Assembly: GCA_963975245.1 (NCBI GenBank)
Contig: CAXBFJ010000010.1
Span: 1 to 64,000 of the forward strand
Length of the DNA stretch: 64,000 bases
Direction of reading: 5' to 3'
From: Panacagrimonas sp963975245
GTDB taxonomy: Bacteria; Pseudomonadota; Gammaproteobacteria; Nevskiales; Nevskiaceae
Below the pieces are notes generated by a model that saw only the letters and a program-made list of their open reading frames with translations, was not told where the DNA came from and did no database searches. How positions within the stretch are numbered: position 1 is the first letter of the stretch; each line of letters starts with the position of its first letter. Of the stretch, positions 8,488 through 18,043 are shown piece after piece. Both the position numbers and the translations under genes were made by a program.

Positions 8488-9627
8488 ATGATTCCCCGCA
8501 GTCTGTTCAGTGCTGAGCACGATGATTTCCGCAAGACCGTCGCCCGCTTTTATGCTGAGGAAGTCGTGCCGCACCGGGAGGCCTGGGAAGCCCAGCAGCA
8601 TGTCGATCGCGATGTCTGGAGAAAGGCCGGCGGACTGGGGCTGCTTTGCGCGACCATGCCGGAAGAATATGGCGGTCTGGGAGTGGACCGAACGTACAGC
8701 GTGATCCTCATGGAGGAGCAATCCTATTCAGGTGACTCCGGAACCGGATTCGTTCTGCACTCCGATATCGTTGCCAACTACATCAACAATTTCGGCAGCC
8801 CGGAGCAGAAAGCCAATTGGCTGCCCAGGATGGCAACAGGTGAGTTGATCACCGCGATTGCAATGACCGAGCCCGGTACTGGTTCCGATTTGCAGTCGGT
8901 CAAGACCACCGCGGTTGCAGATGGGGATGACTACATCATCAACGGTTCCAAGATATTCATCACCAATGGATATCTATCGGATCTGGTGGTCGTGGTTGTA
9001 CGCACTGGCAACACCGGGGAGGGGTCAAAGGATCTGTCGCTCGTCGTGGTTGAGGCAGATCGCGCCGGTTTTACCAAGGGCAAGCCTCTACAGAAGGTGG
9101 GCATGAAATCGCAGGACACTTGCGAGCTGTTCTTCGACAATGTTCGGGTGCCCCAATCCAACCGCCTGGGCATGGAAGGCATGGGCTTTGTCGCTTTGAT
9201 GAAGGAACTTGCCTGGGAGCGACTGATCATCGCGATCACGTCTGTGGCCGGTGCAGAGGCTGCTATGAAGCACACGCTTGAATACACGCGCGGCCGCAAA
9301 GTATTCGGCAAGCCGGTATCGCACTATCAGAACACGCGCTTCAAGTTGGCAGAAATGAAAGCCGAGTTGTCGATAGCGCGGGTATTCGTGGACAAATGCA
9401 TTGAGCTGACGCTGCAGAACAAGCTTGGCGTCGATGACGCGGCGACAGCCAAGTACTGGACGTCTGACTTGATGAACAAGGTCATTGATGAATGTGTACA
9501 ACTGCACGGTGGCTACGGTTACATGCTGGAGTATCCGGTGGCGCGTGCATGGATTGATGCTCGCGCACAACGCATCTACGGCGGTACCAACGAGATCATG
9601 AAGGAACTGATTGCACGCACCATGTGA
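8488..9627 (+). CDS. Acyl-CoA dehydrogenase, long-chain (LCAD) type
   Basis: 379 aa from ATG 8488 (GGAG at 8476-8479 upstream; the frame is open to 8404 but the extra residues are not family-like). The N-terminal helical domain, the FAD/substrate loop ITAIAMTEPGTGSDLQ and the C-terminal YGGTNEIMKELIAR are seen. In medium/short-chain enzymes the last motif has the catalytic Glu (YEGT); here it is Gly, and the Glu is expected in AWERLIIA, as in LCAD and isovaleryl-CoA dehydrogenase. The enzyme makes trans-2-enoyl-CoA in beta-oxidation, passing electrons to ETF. It is divergent from the TetR gene and probably induced through it. Confidence 0.94.
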   Translation: MIPRSLFSAEHDDFRKTVARFYAEEVVPHREAWEAQQHVDRDVWRKAGGLGLLCATMPEEYGGLGVDRTYSVILMEEQSYSGDSGTGFVLHSDIVANYINNFGSPEQKANWLPRMATGELITAIAMTEPGTGSDLQSVKTTAVADGDDYIINGSKIFITNGYLSDLVVVVVRTGNTGEGSKDLSLVVVEADRAGFTKGKPLQKVGMKSQDTCELFFDNVRVPQSNRLGMEGMGFVALMKELAWERLIIAITSVAGAEAAMKHTLEYTRGRKVFGKPVSHYQNTRFKLAEMKAELSIARVFVDKCIELTLQNKLGVDDAATAKYWTSDLMNKVIDECVQLHGGYGYMLEYPVARAWIDARAQRIYGGTNEIMKELIARTM

Positions 9628-9655
9628 TGCCAGCACCACGGGCGATGGACGTCGG

Positions 9656-10441
9656 CTAGGTGCTGCCGTCCAGAATCAGTTGAGCAACGGCGGCGGGCTC
9701 GTCCCACATCGGGACATGACCCCAGGCTTTTGGGCGCAACCAACGCGTCTGTGATGGCAATTGATCACGATACTGGCAGTCAGATGAAAGTAACCAATCA
9801 CGAGTACCGAAGGCGACGGTAACCGATACCTCGATTTCACTGCCACCTGTGAATCGAGTCGCGCTAGCTATTGTGGAGTCGAAGGAGCGTGCTGCAGCAA
9901 AGATTTCCGCTGTTTGTCGTGCCTGGTCGCTCGGAATCTTGCTGGCTTGCGAACTCATGGGCAGGCCTAGTGCGAGTGTCCGGCCCATTCCGGTGCCAAG
10001 CAGGGCATGCGACAGACGCGGCAGGTATTGCACCGAGAATCGCGTCAGCTTCAGGATGTGATACACCCTTCGTGGCGCGTGCTTCGTTTTCCACAGACCG
10101 CCAGGTGAAAGCGCCACAACCGACTTCGCGACTCCGCGCTTTGCCGCAACCAGAGCCAGATGCCCGCCGAGTGAATTTCCGGCCAGGTGTACGGGTGTCT
10201 GTATGCCCAGCCGCTGCAAGTTTTCCCGCAAAACATTGGCCAGATTCTCCATCGTGGGTTCCAGGCCATCGGGGAGTGCCGGCGACTGACCGAAACCCGC
10301 CAGATCAAACGCGATAACGCGCCGATGCTTTGCCAGGTAGGGAATGACCGGCATCCACGCAGCGTGAGACATTCCAATCCCATGAAGGAGGACCAGCGTT
10401 TCGCCTGTGCCGGATTCGTGATAGTGCCAATTGGAATACAT
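9656..10441 (-). CDS. Alpha/beta hydrolase
   Basis: 261 aa. The fold starts with LVLLHGIGMSHAAW (oxyanion region), the nucleophile elbow is GNSLGG with Ser 90, the acid is likely Asp in FGTRDWLL, and the His lies in WGHVPMWDEP. The substrate cannot be read from the sequence. It ends 28 bases past the convergent acyl-CoA dehydrogenase gene, so a role in ester or thioester metabolism is possible but unproven. Confidence 0.88.
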   Translation of the reverse strand: MYSNWHYHESGTGETLVLLHGIGMSHAAWMPVIPYLAKHRRVIAFDLAGFGQSPALPDGLEPTMENLANVLRENLQRLGIQTPVHLAGNSLGGHLALVAAKRGVAKSVVALSPGGLWKTKHAPRRVYHILKLTRFSVQYLPRLSHALLGTGMGRTLALGLPMSSQASKIPSDQARQTAEIFAAARSFDSTIASATRFTGGSEIEVSVTVAFGTRDWLLSSDCQYRDQLPSQTRWLRPKAWGHVPMWDEPAAVAQLILDGST

Positions 10442-10638
10442 TGAATGCCTTTCTCAAGCTTGTGAGGGCGCGATGATAAGTGCTCAATTTGAGCGTATGC
10501 TGCGTGCCATGCTGGCGACGCTCGGTATTCCGCGCTTTGCAGATGCCGCGGCGGGGATTAGAGTTGTCGCAGCAACAGGCGATCAACTGGAGACCGCGGA
10601 CCGCGCATGGTGATTGCGGATTCGACTCGAGCCGACGT

Positions 10639-10712
10639 GCGGGTGTAGTTCAATGGTAGAACGGGAGCTTCCCAAGCTCTTAACGTGGGTTCGATTCCCA
10701 TCACCCGCTCCA
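10639..10712 (+). tRNA. tRNA-Gly (anticodon CCC)
   Basis: A 74-nt gene with encoded CCA. The acceptor stem is GCGGGTG / CACCCGC, the D-loop AGTTCAATGGTAGAAC, the anticodon loop TTCCCAA with CCC at 10671-10673, and the T-arm GGGTTCGATTCCC. It closely resembles E. coli glyU. It is monocistronic and followed by a strong terminator. Confidence 0.98.
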
Positions 10713-10751
10713 TGATTCGTTGGCAGCCTCCAGCACCGCTATCGTGACGCA

Positions 10752-10795
10752 TAAAAAAAGCCGGTCCCGAATATTTCGGGACCGGCTTCTTTTGA
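10752..10795. terminator. Bidirectional intrinsic terminator
   Basis: A perfect 13-bp stem (AAGCCGGTCCCGA 10758-10770 with 10776-10788) has an A-rich left flank (ATAAAAAAAG) and a T-rich right flank (TTCTTTTG). It can end both the tRNA transcript on the plus strand and the lipoprotein transcript on the minus strand. Confidence 0.95.
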
Positions 10796-10813
10796 GCGCG
10801 TTCTGACTAGGGG

Positions 10814-11395
10814 CTATCTGAGCTGAATATTCTCGCCGATGACCCTGACCCTTGAGCCTACGGACAGAGCCGATGCATCAGCGACGCTGACGGTACGGTA
10901 AGTGCCATTTTCCATGTTCACGCCGACGTTGAAGTAAGACGTGCCACGCGCGCGCTTCTCAACCTCGTGACCCGCTGCGCCGCCTGCAATTGCGCCAGCT
11001 GCGGTTGCCACATCCTTGCCTCGGCCGCCGCCAAACTGATGTCCAATCACGCCGCCGGCAATCGCACCGATCACCGCACCCGCGCCTGAACCTGCGCCCT
11101 TCTCCTTGACTGCATCGATGGATGCGACCACGCCACACTCATTGCATACCACAGGCGGGGGAGGAGCGGCCGGTGCCACGGGTGCTGGGCGCGGCTTGGG
11201 TTTCGCAGCGACCGGTGGCGGAGCAGGTTCTGGTTCCGGCTCAGGCGCAGCTTCTTCCTCTGCTGCCACTTCCTCGGCGTCATCCGTTTGCTCAGCATCG
11301 GCAAGCGCCTTAGGTTCGTCCGAGGGCGGAGCGCACGCCGACAGTGCGAGGGCAAAGGCGAATCCAAGAGCAATCAGTAATTTTTGCAGCATCAC
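10814..11395 (-). CDS. Outer-membrane lipoprotein with glycine-zipper domain (SlyB/Pcp-like)
   Basis: 193 aa. A signal peptide ends in a lipobox LSAC with Cys 21. Residues 22-85 form an acidic then Pro/Ala/Lys-rich linker that probably spans the periplasm. A glycine-zipper hairpin of the 2TM type follows (GAVIGAIAGGVIGHQFGGG, then AGAIAGGAAGHEVEK). The C-terminal part (YFNVGVNMENGTYRTV..VGSRVRVIGENIQLR) resembles the SlyB C-terminal domain. Such proteins contribute to envelope integrity. It is transcribed alone into the bidirectional terminator. Confidence 0.88.
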   Translation of the reverse strand: MMLQKLLIALGFAFALALSACAPPSDEPKALADAEQTDDAEEVAAEEEAAPEPEPEPAPPPVAAKPKPRPAPVAPAAPPPPVVCNECGVVASIDAVKEKGAGSGAGAVIGAIAGGVIGHQFGGGRGKDVATAAGAIAGGAAGHEVEKRARGTSYFNVGVNMENGTYRTVSVADASALSVGSRVRVIGENIQLR

Positions 11396-11639
11396 AATCT
11401 CCCGTTTTTCATCATGTGCTGCGAAAGCGCGCAGCAGGTCCTACAAAGCTTGAAGGTATCATCTGATGGATGACTTAACCGAGCCTGACCCGGTGGTGCC
11501 GCATCCGCTTGCTCAAGTGAGAATGTTGAAGCGAACGTGCAGGTCGGATGGATGATGCCGCATGCAATGCGGTCTGACCATGCGCGCAGCCATAGCTTGA
11601 TCCGGTGTCACCGCTCAACTCGACAACAGGATATGACAC

Positions 11640-12200
11640 ATGACGCTAACCCCATCTTCGATGCTGCCTCTTGGTACCTCCGCTCCTGATTTCAAACTGC
11701 AGGATGTCACGACCGGTCGGATGCGCGCTTTGCAGGATCTGCGAGGGGGCAGGGGCTTGCTGCTGATGTTCATCTGCAATCATTGCCCCTACGTCAAACA
11801 CATCAATGGCGAACTGGTGAAGCTTGCTCATGACTTCGCCGCATCAGACCTTGGATTCGCCGCTGTTTCATCGAATGATGCCGAGACATATCCGCAGGAC
11901 GGACCAGAGCAGATGAAGCAGCACGCCGAAGATCTGGGCTATCCATTTCCCTATCTGTACGACGCAACGCAATCGGTGGCGCGCGCGTATCAGGCGGCCT
12001 GCACGCCTGATTTTTTCCTGTTTGATGCTGAAATGCAGTTGGTGTATCGCGGGCGTCTTGATGCGTCCACCCCGGGCAACAACGTCGCCCTCGATGGGAA
12101 AGACCTGCGTGCTGCCATGGAGGCTCTGCTGGAAGGGACCCCGATTCCTGTGGAGCAGCACCCCAGCGTAGGGTGCAATATCAAGTGGCGTGCTGCCTGA
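11640..12200 (+). CDS. Thioredoxin-fold redoxin (AhpC/TSA-like)
   Basis: 186 aa. The segment GTSAPDFKLQDVTTG is followed by FICNHCPYVKHI with Cys 46 and Cys 49, a CxxC-type redox pair typical of the thioredoxin-family PRX-like subgroup. The end VGCNIKW is also typical. It is cytoplasmic (no signal peptide). It probably reduces disulfides or peroxides; the physiological partner is unknown. ATG 11640 has a CAGGA about 12 bases upstream. It appears to be a single-gene unit. Confidence 0.9.
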   Translation: MTLTPSSMLPLGTSAPDFKLQDVTTGRMRALQDLRGGRGLLLMFICNHCPYVKHINGELVKLAHDFAASDLGFAAVSSNDAETYPQDGPEQMKQHAEDLGYPFPYLYDATQSVARAYQAACTPDFFLFDAEMQLVYRGRLDASTPGNNVALDGKDLRAAMEALLEGTPIPVEQHPSVGCNIKWRAA

Positions 12201-12281
12201 ATTTCAGGGGAAACGATTTCTGACTGGTCTGGCTGCGTGGCATGGTCCTCGCACTCTCGGAGGTATTCCCAATATCTTCGG

Positions 12282-12452
12282 ATGATCAAAATGACCAACC
12301 GACCCCCTCTTCGCGTCCTGCGCATGGTGTTGATGGCGGTTCTGCTCTTGGCTGCAATAATGGAGTTAGTCCCTGAAAATGAAAGCGTTTCTGGTGGAAG
12401 CAAGAAGCCTGCGGAACTGACTCTGACCAATTCGGCGCTTTCCAAGCCCTGA
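12282..12452 (+). CDS. Possible small single-span membrane protein
   Basis: 56 aa from ATG 12282 (alternative ATG 12291). One hydrophobic segment (VLRMVLMAVLLLAAIMELV) is preceded by basic residues and followed by a short polar tail. No family was recognised and the ribosome binding site is weak. It could be a chance ORF. Confidence 0.27.
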   Translation: MIKMTNRPPLRVLRMVLMAVLLLAAIMELVPENESVSGGSKKPAELTLTNSALSKP

Positions 12453-12654
12453 GGCGAGGTGCGCTGAATTCGAGGAGCTGACCAAAAACGTCGTCGCTCG
12501 GTGTCGGCGAGCGCCTAAAATTGTCAGTCCTGCTTTCTGCTATTGAAGAGTCAATAAGGCGTGCGGCAAGCGACTCGACCCTGCGCTCAATCTGGCCGCG
12601 GCGGCAGAGGTATTTGAAGACAAGCGCCTGTCGGGATCACTAGACTCATGTCCT

Positions 12655-14451
12655 ATGACCGATCCCGTGCGCTACACCATCAGCCTCGAAAATCCCGGCG
12701 CTCGCCGGTTCTCTGTCCAATGTGATCTGCCGGCTGGGGTTGTCCAGTCGGTGGAGTTCCGAATGCCTGCCTGGATTCGCGGCAGTTATCTGATTCGGGA
12801 CCCTGCCAAGCACGTGTTTGAGTTGCGCGCCTGGCGTGGCGACGCGCCCGTGTCTGTCCAGCGTCTGGACAAATCCGCGTTCATGGTCCCCGCCGGGGAG
12901 GGTGCGCTGTGCATTCGATATCGGGTTCACGCATCGGACAACTCCGTACGCAAGGCTTTTCTCGATGCCAACCGCGGGTTCTTCAATGGTAGTTCGCTGT
13001 TTTACGCGCCGGTGTCGATTGCCGACGCTGCTTTCGAGATCAGGCTGCAGAAGCCATCGGACCCGTCCTGCTCGGAATGGAAAGTCGCAACGGCGATGAC
13101 CGCGGTCGAAACTGACGCCGCGGGTTTTGGTCGCTATGTGGCGTCGGATTTCGAAGAGTTGTTGGATCATCCCTTCGAACTGGGCAGGTTTGTCCGACGC
13201 GGATTCGAGGTGGACGGAATTGCGCATGATCTGGTGCTGGCGGGTCGTGTTGATGCGGATGTCGATGCGCATCGCGTCACCGCGGACCTCGGGCGGATCT
13301 GCTCGGCGCAGCGGCAGATGTTCGGTGGGGAGCCTGAACTCGATCAATATCTCTTTCTCACCAATGTGGTGAACGCGGGCTATGGTGGTCTTGAGCACCG
13401 AGCAAGTTGTGCGCTGATCTGTTGTCGCACAGATTTTCCGAGGCTTGGCGAGTCGGGCACCAGTACCGAGTATCGCAATTTCCTGGGCTTGTGCAGTCAC
13501 GAGTATTTCCACCTGTGGAACGTCAAGCGGATCACGGCAGAAAATTTCAAGAAGTCAGATCTTTCGCGCGAGGCGTACACAGAAGATCTTTGGCACTACG
13601 AGGGTGTGACCTCGTACTACGATGATCTGTTCCTCTTGCGCGCCCAGTGTGTTGATGCAGCGGGCTACCTCGATCTGCTCGCGCAGACTGCGACGCGTCT
13701 GCAGCGCACACCTGCAAGGCTGCGCCAGACGCTGGCCGAAGCCAGCTTCGAAACCTGGATCAAGTTCTACCAGCCGGATGACAACAGCCTCAATGCCAAC
13801 ACCAACTACTACGCCAAAGGCGCACTGGTCGCCTTGTGTCTGGATCTGGAACTGCGCCTGAATTCTGATGTGACCCTCGACACGGTCATGCAGTCCATGT
13901 GGAAGACTTATGGAAGGCAGGGGCAGGGTGTTCCTGAAGGGGGGTTCGCTGCAATGGCGGAGCGCGTGTCCGGACTTAACCTGCAAGCCTTCTTTGAAAA
14001 AACTCTGCGATCAACGCAGGAGCTGCCTCTGGTCGATCTGCTGTCCAGATTCGGGGTAACAGCTGAACTCAGGGCCTGCACATCGCCAATCGACAACGGC
14101 GGAAGAACCCTGGCGAGCATGAAGTCCTGCTGGGCAGGGCTGCGGCTGAAGCCGGGCAGCACCACGGTCAGTCATGTGCTGGACGACGGTCCGGCTCAAG
14201 CTGCCGGCCTGTCAGTGGATGATGAACTGGTCGCTCTTGAAGGTTTGCGCCTCACACCTCAGCAATGGCACAAACAGATGGAACGGCAGGCGGCTGGCCA
14301 AGCGTTGCAGCTGCATTATTTTCGCGATGAGGCTTTGCAGCTGACATCGTTGTGCTTGCAGGAAGCACCATTGGATACCTGGACCATGACGCTGGCCGAC
14401 ATTGAGAATGAATCAGTCGGCCAGCGTCGTCGTCAGTGGCTTGGCGTCTAG
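12655..14451 (+). CDS. M61 family glycyl aminopeptidase with PDZ domain
   Basis: 598 aa. An N-terminal beta domain (from RYTISLENPGARRFSV) precedes the catalytic zinc motif HEYFHLWNVKR, with HEYFH at 282-286, characteristic of M61. A PDZ-like domain lies near 490-560 (GSTTVSHVLDDGPAQAAGLSVDDELVALEG). No signal peptide is seen. M61 enzymes remove N-terminal Gly or Ala from peptides. The gene ends 1 base before the convergent DUF1302 gene with no terminator between them. Confidence 0.92.
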   Translation: MTDPVRYTISLENPGARRFSVQCDLPAGVVQSVEFRMPAWIRGSYLIRDPAKHVFELRAWRGDAPVSVQRLDKSAFMVPAGEGALCIRYRVHASDNSVRKAFLDANRGFFNGSSLFYAPVSIADAAFEIRLQKPSDPSCSEWKVATAMTAVETDAAGFGRYVASDFEELLDHPFELGRFVRRGFEVDGIAHDLVLAGRVDADVDAHRVTADLGRICSAQRQMFGGEPELDQYLFLTNVVNAGYGGLEHRASCALICCRTDFPRLGESGTSTEYRNFLGLCSHEYFHLWNVKRITAENFKKSDLSREAYTEDLWHYEGVTSYYDDLFLLRAQCVDAAGYLDLLAQTATRLQRTPARLRQTLAEASFETWIKFYQPDDNSLNANTNYYAKGALVALCLDLELRLNSDVTLDTVMQSMWKTYGRQGQGVPEGGFAAMAERVSGLNLQAFFEKTLRSTQELPLVDLLSRFGVTAELRACTSPIDNGGRTLASMKSCWAGLRLKPGSTTVSHVLDDGPAQAAGLSVDDELVALEGLRLTPQQWHKQMERQAAGQALQLHYFRDEALQLTSLCLQEAPLDTWTMTLADIENESVGQRRRQWLGV

Positions 14452-14452
14452 A

Positions 14453-16555
14453 CTAGAACTGATAGCCGAAGAACAGCAGCAGGTTATCTCTGTCGCGCAG
14501 TGCGTCGAGGTTGGTGTCGACGAAATGCGTGTAGCGCAGTTCAGCGTTATAGGTCGACAGATAATCGAAGCGGATGCCGAACAGGGCAGTGATGCGGTCT
14601 TCAACAAAGTTCTGGCCAAGGCCGGGTGACACGCCTTCAAAGTCGTGGAACACCGCGGTCAGAAACTCTGTGTTGATGCCCCAGAACAGACTGTCATAAC
14701 GCGTCAGGGCAACGGCGCGATAGCCAAATGAGTCCTGCGTGCCATAGCCGCGGGTCGCTTGGGCGGTTGGGTTTTGACGGAAGGTGGCGGGACCAGGATT
14801 GGCCCGGATATCCAGCGGATTGATGCCTGGAGTGCCATCCGCTCCGGAGGAAATATGCGTGTCCAGCCCGCTTCCGCCCTGGAACTGGATTTCATCCAGA
14901 TCCGGGAAGTCGAACACATGCGTCCAGCCCGACTCCAGCAAGAAGGTGATCTGCGATGCGCGCAGGATGTTGCCTCCACCCAGCAGGCGCAACATGGTCA
15001 TGCCCAGCTGGCCGACTTTCATGCGCTCATAGCCCGGAATGTACTGACCCGCCGAAACGCTCTGACCACGATAGTTGGTCATCACGAAATCGGGAACCGC
15101 CTCGCGTCGCCCGGGAATAATGGCCACAGCGTTTTCGGGAAACGCAGGCTGCAGGGATGCGTAGATCAGGTCAGTGGAATGCACCTGGATCGGCAGATTG
15201 TCGCGGAACACATATTCACCGGAGAAGGCCCAGTCACCGACATTGGTGTTGAACGACAGGCCATACATGTTGATGCCTTCCGGATACTCGATCACCAGTT
15301 GTGCACTGCCGGCAGGCAGCGGCTCGCCGAGGGCGCCCTGCGCCAGCGCGCAAGCCGGCCCTGCGGTGGTGATGCAGGTTTCGTCTGCGGCGATGGCGCC
15401 GATGTTGGGCACGCGGGAGTGGTAACGCGCGTAGTACACCCCGACCTCGGTGCCCTGATTGAAATCTTCCAGATAGCTGCGCAGTGACAGACCGTACTGA
15501 TCTCCGCCTTGCGGACGAATGTCACGGCTGAAATCGTGATTGACGAGCAGCGTACGGTCCGAAGACGAGCCGGTCAGGAACAAGGCATCGTTGGTATTGC
15601 GCGACGGACTGTAAAGCTCGTTGGGATCCTCCGGCGCCTTGGCAAAACTGAGCATGCCGTAGTTGCCGCCAGGACCCACGATATCGGATACGGAGAAGAA
15701 GCTGCCCACCGGGTCGGCAAGGATTGGCTTCCAGCCGTACTGATAGAACATCTCGAAGCCGACATCATTGGTGAGCTGGCCGTTGAGCGACACCATGCCA
15801 ACCGGCTGAGAAAGCTCCTTGATATCGAATCCGGGAATGCGCAGGCGCGACTGATCCGGCGGGTTGATGACGTTGAGCGAGTTGAGAAGAAGGAAGGCGC
15901 TCTCGCCCCAGTTGATGACCTGATTGCCGATCTTGATGCTGAAATCACGGTCGAAAGCTTCGAATGGGCGCGACACGAAGAAATCCAGGAACTTGAAGTC
16001 GAACGCCAGTCCTTCGCGGCCCTTGTCCGAAAAATCCGTGGACGCTGGCTGCGCCGTGGTGTCGGGGTGCTTGACGTCGTGGTTGTCGTAGAGCGGATCG
16101 TAGAACACCAGACTGCGCGCGAAGAAGTTGTATTCGCCGAGCTGGAAATTGATGTCGCTGGTCATCTTGATGGCAGCATGGACCACATCACCCTTATCGA
16201 AGCTCAGGTTGCCGTCATCGCCGTTGAGGCTGAAAGCGCCAGGCGCATTGACGAAATCCAGATTGGGTTGCGCGTTGGTGGTGCTGTTACAGGTGTCTCC
16301 GGAAAAACTGGGATTGCTATCCGGGGTGCCTGGCACACGGGCCACACAGAGTCCCGGGTTCAGATTGGATTTTCCGATCAGGCTGGGATCGCGGTTTTGC
16401 AATCTAAGGACGGTGCCCATCGTGGCCAGATTGTTAATCTGCACAGGCACATCAAACACGTCGAACTCGAGCGCATAAGCCGCGCCGGGCGCGACGGTTC
16501 CCACCATGACAAGCCCCGCGAGCCATGATCTTTGTTTTGTGAATTTTGACTTCAT
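14453..16555 (-). CDS. DUF1302 family outer-membrane protein
   Basis: 700 aa. A signal peptide (to about residue 29, AAYALEF) is followed by a long beta-rich sequence and a C-terminal aromatic ending LFFGYQF, typical of outer-membrane barrels. The segments IGNQVINWGESAFLLLNSLN and RIPGFDIKELSQPVGMVS are typical of DUF1302. Such proteins commonly co-occur with DUF1329 proteins in degraders of steroids and other hydrophobic compounds and are thought to act in outer-membrane passage; the biochemistry is unproven. ATG 16555 has a GGAGGAAAC ribosome site. DUF1329 lies 123 bases upstream, on the same strand. Confidence 0.9.
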   Translation of the reverse strand: MKSKFTKQRSWLAGLVMVGTVAPGAAYALEFDVFDVPVQINNLATMGTVLRLQNRDPSLIGKSNLNPGLCVARVPGTPDSNPSFSGDTCNSTTNAQPNLDFVNAPGAFSLNGDDGNLSFDKGDVVHAAIKMTSDINFQLGEYNFFARSLVFYDPLYDNHDVKHPDTTAQPASTDFSDKGREGLAFDFKFLDFFVSRPFEAFDRDFSIKIGNQVINWGESAFLLLNSLNVINPPDQSRLRIPGFDIKELSQPVGMVSLNGQLTNDVGFEMFYQYGWKPILADPVGSFFSVSDIVGPGGNYGMLSFAKAPEDPNELYSPSRNTNDALFLTGSSSDRTLLVNHDFSRDIRPQGGDQYGLSLRSYLEDFNQGTEVGVYYARYHSRVPNIGAIAADETCITTAGPACALAQGALGEPLPAGSAQLVIEYPEGINMYGLSFNTNVGDWAFSGEYVFRDNLPIQVHSTDLIYASLQPAFPENAVAIIPGRREAVPDFVMTNYRGQSVSAGQYIPGYERMKVGQLGMTMLRLLGGGNILRASQITFLLESGWTHVFDFPDLDEIQFQGGSGLDTHISSGADGTPGINPLDIRANPGPATFRQNPTAQATRGYGTQDSFGYRAVALTRYDSLFWGINTEFLTAVFHDFEGVSPGLGQNFVEDRITALFGIRFDYLSTYNAELRYTHFVDTNLDALRDRDNLLLFFGYQF

Positions 16556-16612
16556 GTGGTGTTTCCTCCTGACGGCTGTCCCTCTATCAGGGCGCGCGTC
16601 TTAATTTTTATT

Positions 16613-16653
16613 CTGTTGCCCCGCCGGTGCTTTACCGCCCGGCAGGGCAACAG
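16613..16653 (-). other. Stem-loop between DUF1329 and DUF1302 genes
   Basis: A 15-bp stem with one mismatch (16613-16627 with 16639-16653) and an 11-nt loop. On the transcribed minus strand it is followed by an A-rich rather than U-rich run, so it is not a classic terminator. It may stabilise the DUF1329 3' end or tune relative expression of the pair. Confidence 0.65.
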
Positions 16654-16678
16654 AGATTCAGCCTGCTTCCAGGCGGTC

Positions 16679-18043
16679 TTACTTTTTGGCCATCCGCTTC
16701 ACCGAGCCGGTGGTGAAGTGTTCAAGGTCAAAATTCTCGAACTTGAGCATCGGCGACTCGTTGCTCAGCTCCTGCACCAGATAACGGCTGGACTGCAGGT
16801 CATAAACCGTTCCGGCGACAGGGCCGACCTGCTTGAGCCAAGGCAGTTGCACCTGATGCGTTTCCTGTACGCGCCACAGCTGATCGCGATTGTCGTAGTT
16901 GTCAACGGCCAGGATGGTCCAGCTGTCTTCGTCCACGTAGAAGGTGCGGCGCTTGTAGATATGAGAAGTGCCTGCATTCAGCTGAGCTTCAACCACCCAG
17001 ACGCGATGCATCTCATAGCGCGGCAGATCCTGATTCAGGTGACCCTGCTTGGCGATCTCCTGGTACTTGAGCGAGTCGTCGTACAGTTTCTGCGCGTTGT
17101 ACGGGACAATCATTTCCTTCTTGCCGACAATCTTCCAGGTGTAGCGGTCGGTTGCGCCGTTGAAGGCATCCAGCTGATCGTTGGTGCGCAGGCCGTCTGA
17201 ACCGGTGCCGGGGTTGTCATAGGCAACGTTGGGTGCGAGGCGAATGCGCCGTTGGCCCGGGTTGTAGAGCCAGGCTTTGCGCGGCTCCTTGACCTGGTCC
17301 ATGGTTTCGTGAACCAGCAACACATTGCCCGCCTGACGCACTGGTGCGGTGGTGAACTGCAGAAAGTAGAGCACGACGTTGTCCAGAGACTCCGGCGTGA
17401 TGCCCTTCTGGTTGTACTTGAACAGCACGTCCTCACGCAGCACATAAGGCTGGAATGCGCCGTTGGACTGCACCGCGAGCTGCGCGTTGTAGCGCTGGAT
17501 GGAGACGCCGCGGTAGCGCAGCTTGTGATTCCAGATGATCTCCTTGCCCGACTTTGGGATCGGGAAAGGTATGCCGGTGACGGCATCGACCAGGCTCTCG
17601 CCTTCATTGGCCAGGGTGGCGCTGGTGGCATTTTTTTTGGTGGCTTCGGCAACCCAATCCGGTACCGCGACGGTGCGACGCGACGGGTACACGTTCATCT
17701 TGTAGCTGTCTGGATAGCGATCGAACAAGGCTTTGGCACCTGCGGTCAGCTTGTCGCTGTACTTGCCCACATCTGCCTTGGTGATGGTGTAAAGCGGCTT
17801 GTCGTTGCTGACCAGCGGAAACTGCGAGGGATCACGCAGCTTGGAGTCAGCGGGCGCCTTGTCCATGGTGTAGCCACCTTCCCAGGCCGGGATGGTGCCG
17901 TCTGCGTTCCCGGCTTTCTCGCCACCGAGCGGGGTAAGGGAGCTGCCGAGCTTGGCGGCCTCATCGGCGCCGACCTTTGCCAGACTTAGGCCTGGCAACG
18001 CCAGGGCGGCGGTTATCAATGCTGCACTGAATACGGGTTTCAT
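16679..18043 (-). CDS. DUF1329 family exported protein
   Basis: 454 aa from ATG 18043, chosen because it has a perfect GGAGGAG ribosome site and opens a signal peptide (MKPVFSAALITAALALPG..SLA); the frame is open to 18295 but the extra residues are not signal-like. The mature part begins with the DUF1329 block GSSLTPLGGEKAGNADGTIP and contains WNHKLRYRGVSIQRYNAQL and RTFYVDEDSW. The family has a LolB-like lipid-binding fold and is nearly always next to DUF1302 genes. It probably shuttles or binds a hydrophobic ligand in the periplasm. With the DUF1302 gene it forms a two-gene unit. Confidence 0.9.
   Translation of the reverse strand: MKPVFSAALITAALALPGLSLAKVGADEAAKLGSSLTPLGGEKAGNADGTIPAWEGGYTMDKAPADSKLRDPSQFPLVSNDKPLYTITKADVGKYSDKLTAGAKALFDRYPDSYKMNVYPSRRTVAVPDWVAEATKKNATSATLANEGESLVDAVTGIPFPIPKSGKEIIWNHKLRYRGVSIQRYNAQLAVQSNGAFQPYVLREDVLFKYNQKGITPESLDNVVLYFLQFTTAPVRQAGNVLLVHETMDQVKEPRKAWLYNPGQRRIRLAPNVAYDNPGTGSDGLRTNDQLDAFNGATDRYTWKIVGKKEMIVPYNAQKLYDDSLKYQEIAKQGHLNQDLPRYEMHRVWVVEAQLNAGTSHIYKRRTFYVDEDSWTILAVDNYDNRDQLWRVQETHQVQLPWLKQVGPVAGTVYDLQSSRYLVQELSNESPMLKFENFDLEHFTTGSVKRMAKK

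Noticed and set aside
12646..13512. 288-aa minus-strand ORF opposite the M61 peptidase
   Set aside because: Complementary to conserved M61 coding sequence; composition (many His, Arg, Gln) is that of a shadow frame.
15509..16528. 339-aa plus-strand ORF opposite the DUF1302 gene
   Set aside because: It is fully antisense to a recognised protein, has no family features or ribosome site, and reflects high-GC codon use on the other strand.
16613..16653. Classic terminator for DUF1329
   Set aside because: The transcribed strand has an A-rich, not U-rich, run after the stem, so intrinsic termination is unlikely.
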